Positions 33,299-41,922 of a DNA stretch of 64,000 bases are shown piece by piece. Origin of the DNA: Sulfurospirillum oryzae (lineage in GTDB: Bacteria > Campylobacterota > Campylobacteria > Campylobacterales > Sulfurospirillaceae); contig NZ_JANZKZ010000002.1 of assembly GCF_025770725.1 (NCBI RefSeq), positions 62,001 to 126,000 on the forward strand, in the 5' to 3' direction. Position 1 is the first letter of the stretch, and each line of letters begins with the position of its first letter. Made by a program: the position numbers and the translations under genes. Below the pieces are notes generated by a model. The model was not told the DNA's origin. It ran no database searches and was given only the letters and a program-made list of their open reading frames with translations.

Positions 33299-33793
33299 AT
33301 GCGTCGTTTGTCGGCTACTTTGAGCACTTTGCTCGCTGTGAGCATGATGGTAGGTTGTGCGGCATCCTCATCTCAAGATAATCAAACAGAAGCGATGAGT
33401 GTCGATGTTAACCAAACTGGCGCTGTCGACATTGCTTCAGAGGTAAGGTTACAAGAAGTGTACTGGAGACTGATAGGGGTAGAGGGTAAAGCGGTTCTTC
33501 AAAATGCCAATGAGCGCGAAGCCTACATCATTTTAAAATTGGAAAAACAGCGACTCCAAGGCTTTGGTGGATGCAATATTTTAATGGGAAGTTACGATAT
33601 AAGCGAAGCGGAACACAAAGTACACTTTTCGCGTGTTGCTTCAACCATGATGGCATGTCCTCGCTTGTCTGACGAGTCTGCTTTTTTAAAAGTATTGGAG
33701 CGCGTTGAGCATTATCGTATTCAAGATGGTGTTTTACTGCTTCAAAAAGAGGGTAAAACGATGGCGACATTTGAAGCGGTTTATCAGCCTTGA
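33299..33793 (+). CDS. META-domain lipoprotein
   Basis: About 164 residues with a lipoprotein signal (lipobox MVGC, Cys 20), a Ser/Thr/Asp-rich linker and a META/HslJ-like domain (about 65-160). The domain has YWRLIGVEG, GFGGCNILMGSY, STMMACP and the closing MATFEAVYQP. HslJ relatives are linked to outer-membrane stress and novobiocin resistance. The ATG at 33299 is preceded by AAAGGAG. Its 3' end overlaps the truncated histidine kinase gene on the other strand by 10 bases. Confidence 0.87.
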   Translation: MRRLSATLSTLLAVSMMVGCAASSSQDNQTEAMSVDVNQTGAVDIASEVRLQEVYWRLIGVEGKAVLQNANEREAYIILKLEKQRLQGFGGCNILMGSYDISEAEHKVHFSRVASTMMACPRLSDESAFLKVLERVEHYRIQDGVLLLQKEGKTMATFEAVYQP

Positions 33794-34470
33794 GAAGGCA
33801 CTTTCTTCGTGCAACACGCTTTACGCATTTCTAAAAGGCTTTTGGTGTGCGAGCCAAGCCCTTCAAACGCATTTTGAGATTCTAAGAGATCGTATTCTGC
33901 GAGAAAAAGTAGGTCTTCCATAATCTTTTGAAGTGCCATAATTTCCACCAGTTGGTCTTTTAAAACGCTTTGATACTCTTCATTCGAACGCTCTTTTCGC
34001 AAAGCTATTTCGATTTCGCCTCGCATGATGGTTAGGGGTGTGCGTAGTTCATGTGAAGCATTGGTATTGAACTGTTTCATCGTCATGAACGACTCTTGCA
34101 GTCTCTCAAGCATTGCATTAAATGCGTGCGCCAGTTCGTTAATCTCATCGTTGCAAGGACGTTTTTGGATGCGCAATGAGAGGTCTTTGTACGTAATCGC
34201 TTGAATGTCTTTAAGCATCTCTTTGAGAGGTTTAAAATACCGACTCATCAAAAAATAACCACCAATACTCGATAAAATTAAGATAAATGGGTCTAGTATC
34301 CACATTCGGGTCAAAAAGTGCTCTATTGCTTCATGGGTTTGAAGCGTACTGTAGAGATTTTCACGCAGGTTGTTCTCGACATAGACATACAAGGCATAGT
34401 TGAAGCTGGCTAAAACAAGCGTCTGAACGAGCAGATACCACAACAGTAATTTCACTTTAATGCTTGACAT
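33784..34470 (-). pseudogene. Truncated sensor histidine kinase lacking the ATPase domain
   Basis: The 228-residue product has a membrane helix (about 8-28), a short periplasmic part, a second helix (about 57-75), a HAMP domain and the phospho-acceptor helix with FNTNASHELRTPL (His near 139). The protein ends about 70 residues after the His, where the HATPase domain should begin. No N-, G1- or G2-box follows in any frame, because the META gene occupies the space. No partner regulator is adjacent. Either it is a decayed kinase or an ATPase-less protein phosphorylated in trans. Last gene of the seven-gene operon. Confidence 0.75.
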
Positions 34471-35224
34471 TTTGTCCCTTTGTTAACCTGATAATAACCA
34501 CTTCACTGGGAGCATGGAAACGAAAATTAAAGCCCCAACTGCCATACCCTGTGGTCACAAAGATTTGCGTTTTACCCTGCTGATGCAAACCATGAAGATA
34601 GGGCTGAAAAAGCCTGACGATATAGCCAAAAGGGTAAATTTGCCCACCGTGCGTATGCCCACTGAGTTGTAAGTCTATGGGGAAATTTTTGGCAAAACGG
34701 ATGTCTTTAGGTTGATGGGCAAGTAATATGGCAGGCACGTCGGGATTGAGGTTTGAGAAAAGTTCTTTTTCATGGCGTTTGATGCCAAAATATTGACTAA
34801 ACGCATCGCTAAGACCGACAAGTTGTAGCGCTTCACTACCTCGATGGAGCGTAATAATGCGGTTGTCTAAAAGTATAAATCCAAGCGCTTCAACCTCTTT
34901 TGCAAGTGTTTTACATGTAAAAGTAAGGTCGTGATTGCCACTGACAAAATAGACAGGATGTTTGATCTTTTTGAGAATTTCAAGGTGCGCTTTGATGTAT
35001 TTGACGTTTGTATCGAAAAGGTCGCCCGTGAGGGCAACCATATCAATCTCAAGATCGTTGATTTTCTTCACTAAGTGTTCAAGCGCATGAAGTGGTGTTT
35101 TTGCGTTTACATGTAAATCGCTTAGATGCACCATTGTAAAGTTTTCAAAGGATGAAGGTAGTCTTTCTATCTCGACAAACATCCTTTTAAAATTGAGCTT
35201 TTCATACGCCTTTTCAAACATCAT
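34457..35224 (-). CDS. Membrane-associated metallophosphoesterase (YaeI/LpxG-like)
   Basis: The 255-residue protein has the calcineurin-like metal motifs in order: LSDLHVN (about residue 34), LTGDLFD (61), SGNHD (95), LAHQP (169) and SGHTHGG (189). This subgroup includes YkuE/YaeI-type phosphodiesterases acting on nucleotides or UDP-diacylglucosamine; the substrate is not evident. No signal peptide. It carries palindrome copies at 34910 (FTCK) and 35106 (LHVN). It overlaps the truncated kinase by 14 bases and follows yceI by 9. Confidence 0.87.
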   Translation of the reverse strand: MMFEKAYEKLNFKRMFVEIERLPSSFENFTMVHLSDLHVNAKTPLHALEHLVKKINDLEIDMVALTGDLFDTNVKYIKAHLEILKKIKHPVYFVSGNHDLTFTCKTLAKEVEALGFILLDNRIITLHRGSEALQLVGLSDAFSQYFGIKRHEKELFSNLNPDVPAILLAHQPKDIRFAKNFPIDLQLSGHTHGGQIYPFGYIVRLFQPYLHGLHQQGKTQIFVTTGYGSWGFNFRFHAPSEVVIIRLTKGQNVKH

Positions 35225-35233
35225 GAACTACTT

Positions 35234-35776
35234 TTAATTCTTTGCTAACGTAAGGTCGTAAGAGATGACGACTTCATCACGTACGCTTAAAAAAAGCAAG
35301 GTTGGCGGCTCGATGCCAAACTCGCTCATCTTGATGCTAAAGCCGCCTTTGAGTTTAAGAAGATCACTTTGATCGGTAATGTCAGCTTTTGTGTTGATCT
35401 CTTTGATCTGTTTATTGAGGGTGAGTGTCCCTAAAAGATGGTAGCCATCAGCCTCTTTTTTAACCTCTTTGAGTTTAAACATTGTGCTTGGATGCTCTTT
35501 TACATGTAAAGCTTCATACATGTGCTCATCACGTTTTTCATTTTCACTTTTGAGGTTTATAAGATCCATTGAGATTTCACCTTTAAGTGACTCAAGGGCT
35601 GCATCGTCCATATTAAGTTTAGCCGTGATGTGACTGCATTTAGGCGCAATGTTGCTATCTCCTAAGATTTCTGTTTGAGCCCCAATAACGCCCTCTTTAA
35701 AATTAAGCTCACGAGCGAAAGAGGCACTGGTAAGAAGTGATGTGGCAAGAACTGCCAAAGCGATTTTACTGAACAT
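35234..35776 (-). CDS. YceI-like periplasmic lipid-binding protein
   Basis: About 180 residues with a Sec signal peptide (start at 35776: MFSKIALAVLATSLLTSASFA) and a YceI-type lipocalin fold. It has short beta strands, EHPSTMFKLKEV, YHLLGTLTLN and a C-terminal VVISYDLTLAKN. YceI proteins bind polyisoprenoids or quinones. Beside an oxidase-like membrane protein, a quinone-related role is possible but is inference. Palindrome copy at 35499. The start overlaps the end of the upstream polytopic gene by 11 bases. Confidence 0.86.
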   Translation of the reverse strand: MFSKIALAVLATSLLTSASFARELNFKEGVIGAQTEILGDSNIAPKCSHITAKLNMDDAALESLKGEISMDLINLKSENEKRDEHMYEALHVKEHPSTMFKLKEVKKEADGYHLLGTLTLNKQIKEINTKADITDQSDLLKLKGGFSIKMSEFGIEPPTLLFLSVRDEVVISYDLTLAKN

Positions 35777-36767
35777 TGTTGATCCTTTTTTGAGAAGTTT
35801 GATAAATAAAGTTGTAGATTTCGGCACATAAAAGCACACAAATCATCATAACACCAATATAGGTGTAACCAAACAGCGCACTCATAAGTCCGCCGCCACC
35901 TGCGATCCAGCCGGTAAAGACCATAATCATCCCCAGCACTCTGAGGTTTCCCAATGAGGAGAGTCTCTTCATGATGATAAAGTTATAGTACGAAATAACA
36001 AACGGATAAACCATGCTTAGAAGTATGGCTTCGCGTGCCGCATAGAGCATGTAACTGAGTGCAAACAAAAGAGCGATAATAAAATGATGATGCTCTTTGA
36101 ATGTATCGCGAAGCAGATACGCCGCTGCCATGCCAACAAGATGAAAAACAAGAATGACATGCCATGTCTGCGCTCTCCAAATCGAAATATCGCTACTTCG
36201 TGAAAGCGTTTCAAAGAGATTGGCATCTAAAAATGCCCAGATTGCCATAGCTAAGATGGCATAGACACCAAGATGCTCTGACTCAATTTCAACAGTACGT
36301 TTTGGTAAACGGTCTATAAAAAAGCTACATGTAAGCGCAACAAACGAAAGAGCAATGGCGAGATTGCCCCGCAAATGTGGCTCGTAGGTAAAGAGTGCCG
36401 TAGCGATAGCATAAGTGATACCAAGAGCTATTGCAATTTCAGTGTATCGCCATTTGGTCAGCTTGATAAGAAGCGGCGCACTCATGCCAAGGCTAATGCC
36501 CAAAATACCTAAAACCACAAGGTTTAACGAGGGGTAAAAGAGCGAGCAGAGTGCTTGAAGTCCCACAAAAAAGATGATCTTTTTCTGGTCAGTATCAAGG
36601 ATGCCAAAAGAGCGATAGACAAGTAAACTGCCCATTACCCCGCCTAATGGAAGCGTAAAAAATGCACGAATATCGGAGTGAAACACTTCGACAATGCCCG
36701 TTTGTGCGATGAGCAAATAGTAGCAAAACTCACTCGCGACAAAGAGCGTAAAGAGAGCATTAAACAT
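35766..36767 (-). CDS. Polytopic membrane protein of unknown function
   Basis: About 333 residues with roughly ten hydrophobic helices and few charged loops. Histidines occur in the helical WHVILVFHLVG segment and in a KEHHHF loop, with Glu and Arg in FEYxx-like positions absent. No transporter signature is recognised. The ATG at 36767 is chosen over one at 36854 because GGAGG (AAAGGAGGC) precedes it. It overlaps the oxidase-like gene by 8 bases, which makes a functional pairing with that protein likely. Confidence 0.72.
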   Translation of the reverse strand: MFNALFTLFVASEFCYYLLIAQTGIVEVFHSDIRAFFTLPLGGVMGSLLVYRSFGILDTDQKKIIFFVGLQALCSLFYPSLNLVVLGILGISLGMSAPLLIKLTKWRYTEIAIALGITYAIATALFTYEPHLRGNLAIALSFVALTCSFFIDRLPKRTVEIESEHLGVYAILAMAIWAFLDANLFETLSRSSDISIWRAQTWHVILVFHLVGMAAAYLLRDTFKEHHHFIIALLFALSYMLYAAREAILLSMVYPFVISYYNFIIMKRLSSLGNLRVLGMIMVFTGWIAGGGGLMSALFGYTYIGVMMICVLLCAEIYNFIYQTSQKRINNVQ

Positions 36768-38337
36768 AAAGCCTCCTTTGTAATTTTGATGCAAAAATGA
36801 CATAGACAGACGCAAAAGAGAGGTCATACACAGCGATAAGCATCGCTTCAACACCTAACTGGTGCGAAAGATAAAGTGACAAAAACATGGCAGAAACGGC
36901 GATACGGTTGAATGCGCTTATTTTGGCAAGGATCTGAGCAAATGGCGGATGCATTAAACCAAAAAGGTGAAGGATGCCAGTGGTTGTCATAAAGGCAAAA
37001 ACGATGTACTCATACTTTCCTTCAAAACCAAATCCCAAAAGAGGGTAGAGGGTTGAGGCAAAAGCAAACAAAAAGATGCCACCGAGTGCGTCAGAGAGAA
37101 AGCCTGTAAGATGGTAGAGTTTAAGCGTATTGATCTTGTCAACACTCAGCCCCAATTGCGGGTAGAAAAAGCCCATCGTCACAAGCAAGATAAAAAGCCC
37201 GCAGAGCATACGAATCGTCCATAAAAGGCTAATGTCTGCTTGCATAAAGCCCGCTTCCATCATACCCGCCATGGAAAGAGCAATAAGCATGAGCGTAAAT
37301 CCAAGTGTGTAGAAGAGGCTAAAAGATTTATGGTTGAGCTTTTTAAGGTATGGGGAAACTACTGCCATTGCCATAAAAAAGATGTTGACACCCATAGCGA
37401 TGTGCGCGTGTGCCACAACAAGGTCATTGCGGTGAAATAGCCAGCGAATGGAAGGGATAAACAAGATGTTTCCCTCGATGTCCACAAACAAAAAAGAGTA
37501 AACAGCGATGACTAAGAAAGGGTTGTTTTTAAACGTGATCTTCGCGTCACTGAGCCATTTAATCAAAAGGGGCACATAACAAAGGGTAAGGTACTGGAAA
37601 AACCACTCTTGATTGTAGCTAAGATCTCCTATAAAGATGCGATGTGCCACAGAGGCGATGTACCCGACTAGCGGAATAATCCACATGGCATGGTACTTCG
37701 CCACAAACGTCTCTTTGGCATGGAGTTTGATAAGCAGATAAAAAATAGGAATCAGCGTGTAACTCATACCCAGTGTATTGTCTCCATGCGGGCCTACGAT
37801 GGTTTTCTCCACTTGTCCGATGACAGGGTTCATAAGCACCAAAAGCGCGATAGGCGAGGCGATAACAAGGTATAAAGAGACTTTGATCCATAACGGAATG
37901 ACTTTGTACTCTTTGATGTAGTCATACAGCGCTAAGATGTAAAAAACACCTGAAAAGGCGAGAATGAAGTTGAGTTCATACGCAAAGTCATAAAAAACAA
38001 GCCCACGGTGAACGCCCATCAAAAGGCTAATGGTCATAAAGACCAAAAAGATGCACCAAAGGGTGAAGTAGATTTTTAGTTTTTCAAGCCCTTTTTCACT
38101 GTGGATGTTCTCTTTTTCCATTAAAACAAACGGCAAAAATGAGAGCATTAACGGCACAAAACCATACAGCATCAACGAAACATGCACACTTCTGGCATTG
38201 ACCGCTGAGAGTGTGGAGGAGGGCAAGAAGTGCCCTAAAAGATTGAGCGAATACTCAAACCCAAATGCCAAGCCAAGCACTAAAAAGAGTGAGCCTATGA
38301 GAAAGGCCTTTTGTATAAAACTAGAGAATTTTTCCAT
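36760..38337 (-). CDS. Divergent haem-copper oxidase/NO reductase subunit I homologue
   Basis: The 525-residue protein has about twelve to fourteen membrane helices and resembles CcoN/NorB. In helix II, NARSVHVSLMLYGF supplies the low-spin haem His (residue 52). In helix X, VVAHAHIAMGV supplies the HxH pair (310/312) that binds both haems. The second-metal site is altered: one His near 184 (GPHGDN) lacks the H-x3-Y or H-x3-E partner, and the usual His-His pair is AHR (232-233). No subunit II or cytochrome c gene is nearby. It may be a non-canonical oxidase, an NO sensor/reductase or a quinol-haem protein. Overlaps the ABC ATPase gene by 17 bases. Confidence 0.75.
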   Translation of the reverse strand: MEKFSSFIQKAFLIGSLFLVLGLAFGFEYSLNLLGHFLPSSTLSAVNARSVHVSLMLYGFVPLMLSFLPFVLMEKENIHSEKGLEKLKIYFTLWCIFLVFMTISLLMGVHRGLVFYDFAYELNFILAFSGVFYILALYDYIKEYKVIPLWIKVSLYLVIASPIALLVLMNPVIGQVEKTIVGPHGDNTLGMSYTLIPIFYLLIKLHAKETFVAKYHAMWIIPLVGYIASVAHRIFIGDLSYNQEWFFQYLTLCYVPLLIKWLSDAKITFKNNPFLVIAVYSFLFVDIEGNILFIPSIRWLFHRNDLVVAHAHIAMGVNIFFMAMAVVSPYLKKLNHKSFSLFYTLGFTLMLIALSMAGMMEAGFMQADISLLWTIRMLCGLFILLVTMGFFYPQLGLSVDKINTLKLYHLTGFLSDALGGIFLFAFASTLYPLLGFGFEGKYEYIVFAFMTTTGILHLFGLMHPPFAQILAKISAFNRIAVSAMFLSLYLSHQLGVEAMLIAVYDLSFASVYVIFASKLQRRLYV

Positions 38338-38947
38338 CTTTTACCTCGATAATTTTGTCTGCATAATCTGATACTTTGCGGTCGTGTGTCGCGATGATAA
38401 TGGTCGTGCCACTTTTGGAGAGCGTTTTGAAAAGCTCATAGATATTTTGCGAATTGTGTGAGTCTAGGTTTCCCGTTGGTTCATCGGCGAAGATGATTTT
38501 TGGTTGGTTGACAAGTGCTCTAACAATGGCAGCGCGTTGGCGTTGTCCGCCTGAAATCTCATCTGGGTATTTGTCTTTAATCGCTTCGATGTCGCATTGC
38601 TTAAAAAGTGTATCAATGTAAGGGCTCTTGTTGTTAATTGCTGCAAGCTTGATATTTTCCAAAATCGTTAAATAACCGATGAGGTAGTGAAACTGGAAGA
38701 TAAACCCCACCTCTTTTTGACGAAACGCATCAATGTCTTTGATGAGCGTGTATGCTTTTCCCTCAAAGAACAGTTCGCCATGACTTGGGCGAAGCAGGGA
38801 TGAAAGAATGGAAAGTAGAGTAGACTTTCCACCGCCACTTTCGCCCACAATAGCGATGAAATCGCCACGTCTAGCTTCAAAGTTGACGTTATCAAGTGCG
38901 AGGTCATTTTTGTAGTAATGCGTAATGCCATGAGCTTCAAGTATCAT
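38321..38947 (-). CDS. ABC transporter ATPase, LolD/MacB type
   Basis: The 208-residue ATPase has Walker A VGESGGGKSTLLS (near 36), signature SGGQRQR, Walker B IIFADEPTGNLDS and H-loop IIATHDRKV. The PTGNLD string is typical of the LolD/MacB/FtsE group that works with FtsX-like permeases. The partner permease overlaps it by 4 bases upstream. Confidence 0.9.
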   Translation of the reverse strand: MILEAHGITHYYKNDLALDNVNFEARRGDFIAIVGESGGGKSTLLSILSSLLRPSHGELFFEGKAYTLIKDIDAFRQKEVGFIFQFHYLIGYLTILENIKLAAINNKSPYIDTLFKQCDIEAIKDKYPDEISGGQRQRAAIVRALVNQPKIIFADEPTGNLDSHNSQNIYELFKTLSKSGTTIIIATHDRKVSDYADKIIEVKDGKIL

Positions 38948-40026
38948 AGCGCACCCCTTTGAATGAGGATGATCGGGTCGATCTTTGAAGCACTATAGGC
39001 TGGAAGCAATGCGCCTAAAAGTGCCATAAAAAGGGAAAAGCAAAAGACAGCGATGATGGTTTCTAAACTTAGCTCACCATTGACATAGCCTTGAAATTTT
39101 TCAATGTGCGCGATCATAAAAAGTAACGCTTTGGAGAAGAGAAGCGCTGAGATAAAACCAACGCACGTGATGACAAACGTCTCACCAACGACCATACTCA
39201 TAATAAAATTGGACGACTTACCGATGGCTCTTAAAATGCCAAATTCGCTTCTTCGCTCATTGATCGTAATGCTAATAAGACTTGCAATGCCAAGCAGTCC
39301 CATCAAAAAAGCCACCGCGCTGATGACGTTGGAGGAGGTTTCGATGATTTTGAATTGATTGTAATTGTCCACAAACTCATGCGTGGTTTTGGCTTCGATG
39401 TCTGAACTTTGCGCGTTGATGTTTTCAATAAGTGTGTTGGCTTCATATCCTCGCTCCATGCTGACGAGCAAGATGGACGCCTCTTTATTAAAGATAGCAC
39501 TTGCATCCTCGCGATTGAGCACAGCGCCACCGTCTTCAAAGCCCACGCCATTTTCAAAGATGCCTGAAACAGTGAATGTTTTGTTTGAGATAGAGACAAA
39601 TTTGGGTGAATGAAGTCTTGCATTGATGTTTTTGCCCAGAATGACTTCGCCTTTTTTAGGGTAAATGCCCTCAGTAAGTGCATAGGTTTTAAAACGATTT
39701 TCGCTTACACCGTAAATGGCAGCAATAGGTAAGTCGTTGATAGGGCTAGCACCCAGAATGAGCGCATACACCTCTTTAACGCCAGCGATAGTTTTGATTT
39801 TGTCTGCAAGTGAAATGTTGACATCGCTGAAAAAAGTATCGGCGATTTTGGCTTGTGTGACGATGATGTCGCCTTCGGTTTTAAGCATCGTGGAGTACAT
39901 ACCGATGATACCCCTTGAAATCGAGGTTATCATAAAGATAGCCGTGATTGCAACGGTGATGCTTATATAAATAAGAAATGTTTTAAAGCGGTTACGATTC
40001 AGCGCTTTGAAAAAAAGTCCAATCAA
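38944..40026 (-). CDS. FtsX-like ABC permease (MacB/LolE group)
   Basis: About 360 residues: a first membrane helix after a basic N-terminus (FKALNRNRFKTF), a large periplasmic MacB_PCD-like domain (about 45-240), and three C-terminal helices with the FtsX signature INERRSEFGILRAIG. The TTG at 40026 is chosen because AAGGAA lies 5 bases upstream and the product then begins as permeases of this class do; a longer frame to 40200 would run across the intergenic palindrome. These MacB-like systems move lipoproteins, toxins or peptides, or transmit force. First gene of the operon. Confidence 0.85.
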   Translation of the reverse strand: MIGLFFKALNRNRFKTFLIYISITVAITAIFMITSISRGIIGMYSTMLKTEGDIIVTQAKIADTFFSDVNISLADKIKTIAGVKEVYALILGASPINDLPIAAIYGVSENRFKTYALTEGIYPKKGEVILGKNINARLHSPKFVSISNKTFTVSGIFENGVGFEDGGAVLNREDASAIFNKEASILLVSMERGYEANTLIENINAQSSDIEAKTTHEFVDNYNQFKIIETSSNVISAVAFLMGLLGIASLISITINERRSEFGILRAIGKSSNFIMSMVVGETFVITCVGFISALLFSKALLFMIAHIEKFQGYVNGELSLETIIAVFCFSLFMALLGALLPAYSASKIDPIILIQRGAL

Positions 40027-40095
40027 GAAAATTCCTTGCGAGTAATAATTTAATGACAATTTTAGAAAATAAAGATGAACTGAGTATGAATTTTC

Positions 40096-40107
40096 TTTAC
40101 ATGTAAA
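40096..40107. repeat. TTTACATGTAAA palindrome in a divergent promoter region
   Basis: Perfect copy between the FtsX-like permease (minus) and the exonuclease (plus), about 70 bases upstream of the former and 55 of the latter. Confidence 0.9.
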
Positions 40108-40162
40108 ACATTTGAAAGCTATACCGAAGTACAATGCACACAATGTTGCAAGAGGGAGCGTT

Positions 40163-41050
40163 ATGAAAATCATTGTTTTAGACACCGAAACCACAGGCAT
40201 GATGGAAAAAGACCGTATCTGTCAGCTTAGTTATTTAGTTTTAAATGAAGAGTTTGAGATTGAGGAGATTCATAACGATCTGTGTAAGCCGCCACTTCCT
40301 ATTTCATTCGAGGCGATGGCGATTCACCACATTACCCCTGAAATGCTTGAAGGTGAGCCAACGTGTGTGCAAACCAAAGCTTTTAAAAGACTTTTAGAGC
40401 TGAACTCTGCGACCAACATCATCGTCATTCAAAATGCCGCGTTTGATCTTGGTATGCTTGCCAAAGAGGGCTTTACTTCGCAGATGAATCTCATCGACAC
40501 CTTTCGCATTTTACGCGCGTATTACCCACAAGATGGCTCATCCTTTAGCTTGCAGTATAAACGCTATCAATGGGGACTCTACCGTGAAGAAGAGGCTCTA
40601 GCCAAAAAACTTGGCATCACCATCAAAGCACACGATGCTCTTGGCGATGTCATTGTTCTAAAACACCTCTTTGAAAGGCTCTGCGAAGAACACTCCATGC
40701 CAAAGATGATCCTTTTGTGCTCCGAGCCTATCGTGCTAAGTCACATTCCTTACGGTAAAAACAAAGGCAAAAAGTTCGTCGATGTCGCTAAGAGCGATCG
40801 CCAAGACCTCCACTATATGCTAAACGCCAATGGACTCGACGCCGATGTCAAAGCCTCCATTCTTCACGCACTTGAGAGCACTAAAGAGAACGTCACTTTG
40901 ACCATCGGCTTTGGCAAATACGCAGGCAAAACGCCAGAGGAAGTTTTAGAGATAGATAGAAATTACCTTTTATGGATGGTCAATAAGATGGATAATTTGA
41001 ATGCAGAGCTGAAAGAGGCGATAGAGAAGGTTTTGGTTTCGTATCCGTAA
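40163..41050 (+). CDS. DEDDh 3'-5' exonuclease with duplicated ExoX-like C-terminal motif
   Basis: The 295-residue protein has an N-terminal RNase T/DnaQ fold with the DEDDh residues Asp7 and Glu9 (DTETTG), Asp95 (QNAAFD), His157 and Asp162 (HDALGD). After residue 190 come two copies of a short motif: IPYGKNKGKKFVDV...LHYML and FGKYAGKTPEEV...YLLWMV. This matches the small C-terminal element of exodeoxyribonuclease X. The start at 40163 follows a GAGGGAG ribosome site. A role in repair or mismatch processing is likely. The TIR gene follows 23 bases later. Confidence 0.88.
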   Translation: MKIIVLDTETTGMMEKDRICQLSYLVLNEEFEIEEIHNDLCKPPLPISFEAMAIHHITPEMLEGEPTCVQTKAFKRLLELNSATNIIVIQNAAFDLGMLAKEGFTSQMNLIDTFRILRAYYPQDGSSFSLQYKRYQWGLYREEEALAKKLGITIKAHDALGDVIVLKHLFERLCEEHSMPKMILLCSEPIVLSHIPYGKNKGKKFVDVAKSDRQDLHYMLNANGLDADVKASILHALESTKENVTLTIGFGKYAGKTPEEVLEIDRNYLLWMVNKMDNLNAELKEAIEKVLVSYP

Positions 41051-41051
41051 G

Positions 41052-41063
41052 TTTACATGTAAA
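41052..41063. repeat. TTTACATGTAAA palindrome upstream of the TIR gene
   Basis: Perfect copy 10 bases upstream of the TIR gene start. Its end overlaps the AAAGGA ribosome-binding site. Confidence 0.9.
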
Positions 41064-41073
41064 GGAAAAATAT

Positions 41074-41922
41074 ATGACAACAATTCGAGAGTATTTTGAT
41101 ACAGATGCAAAAGCCTTAAATGCTGTAAGTGAATGGGCAATTGGTAGTAATAATGGTTCAAATCTGATTAACGTTGTTGGAAAAATATCATACCGAATTG
41201 AAGAGTATATAAAATATTGGTCATTTTATTTTCCAAAGAATTCTACGACTGACTATATAAAATATATGCTCAGTTTGAAAGAAGTTACAAAATGTCACTT
41301 GGAAAAAGAGCCTTCACAAACAATAGGATATACGGATAGTCCTGAAAGATACAAACTTGAAGACTTTCATTTTACGAAACGAATTTATATTTATATTGAT
41401 GAAGTTATAACAAAAGAGCAGATAATAGAAATAGTAGATCATGGGAAAATATTTGGATTTAGTGTGATAATTAGAGATAAAAGCTATGCAAAAGAAAAAT
41501 CAGAATTAATGAAGCCATTGGCTTTTATATCTCATGATTCAAGAGACAAGGATACTTTGGTTAGAGAGTTGGCACAAGAAATGTACAGTTTGGCATGTCC
41601 TATATGGTATGATGAATATACCTTGAAAGGTGGAGATAATTTAAGAGAAAGCATCGAAAAAGGACTTAAAGAAGCAAAAAAATGTATTGTAATTCTTTCT
41701 AAAAATTTTATTGAAAATAACGGTTGGACAAAAACTGAATTTGAAACGATTTTAGTGAGAGAAATATATAAAAACGAAAATATTTTAATTCCTATTTGGC
41801 ATGGGGTTAGTAAAGATGATATTTATGAATATTCACCCCAATTATTAAATAGATTAGGACTTAATACAAATAAAGGGATTAAGGTACTTGCAAAAGAGCT
41901 AGTAGATTTGATTAATTTATAA
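41074..41922 (+). CDS. TIR-domain protein with an uncharacterised N-terminal domain
   Basis: The 282-residue protein has a C-terminal TIR domain (about 148-282): LAFISHDSRDKD, WYDEYTLKGGDNL, KKCIVILSKNFI and WTKTEFE. Glu222 sits where catalytic Glu of NAD-cleaving TIRs lies. The first 147 residues form an unrecognised mixed domain. The gene is markedly more AT-rich than its neighbours, which suggests horizontal acquisition. Bacterial TIR proteins mostly act in anti-phage defence by NAD depletion or cyclic-ADP-ribose signalling. No partner such as ThsA is nearby, so it may be a stand-alone effector or use the adjacent exonuclease. Confidence 0.85.
   Translation: MTTIREYFDTDAKALNAVSEWAIGSNNGSNLINVVGKISYRIEEYIKYWSFYFPKNSTTDYIKYMLSLKEVTKCHLEKEPSQTIGYTDSPERYKLEDFHFTKRIYIYIDEVITKEQIIEIVDHGKIFGFSVIIRDKSYAKEKSELMKPLAFISHDSRDKDTLVRELAQEMYSLACPIWYDEYTLKGGDNLRESIEKGLKEAKKCIVILSKNFIENNGWTKTEFETILVREIYKNENILIPIWHGVSKDDIYEYSPQLLNRLGLNTNKGIKVLAKELVDLINL

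Noticed and set aside
36760-38337. Canonical cbb3 oxidase CcoN
   Set aside because: No CcoO/P/Q genes nearby and the copper site residues are not conserved, although haem-ligand motifs are.
40027-40200. Long N-terminal extension of the FtsX-like permease (start at 40200)
   Set aside because: It would run through the intergenic palindrome and into the exonuclease gene; TTG 40026 has a proper ribosome site and gives a family-like N-terminus.
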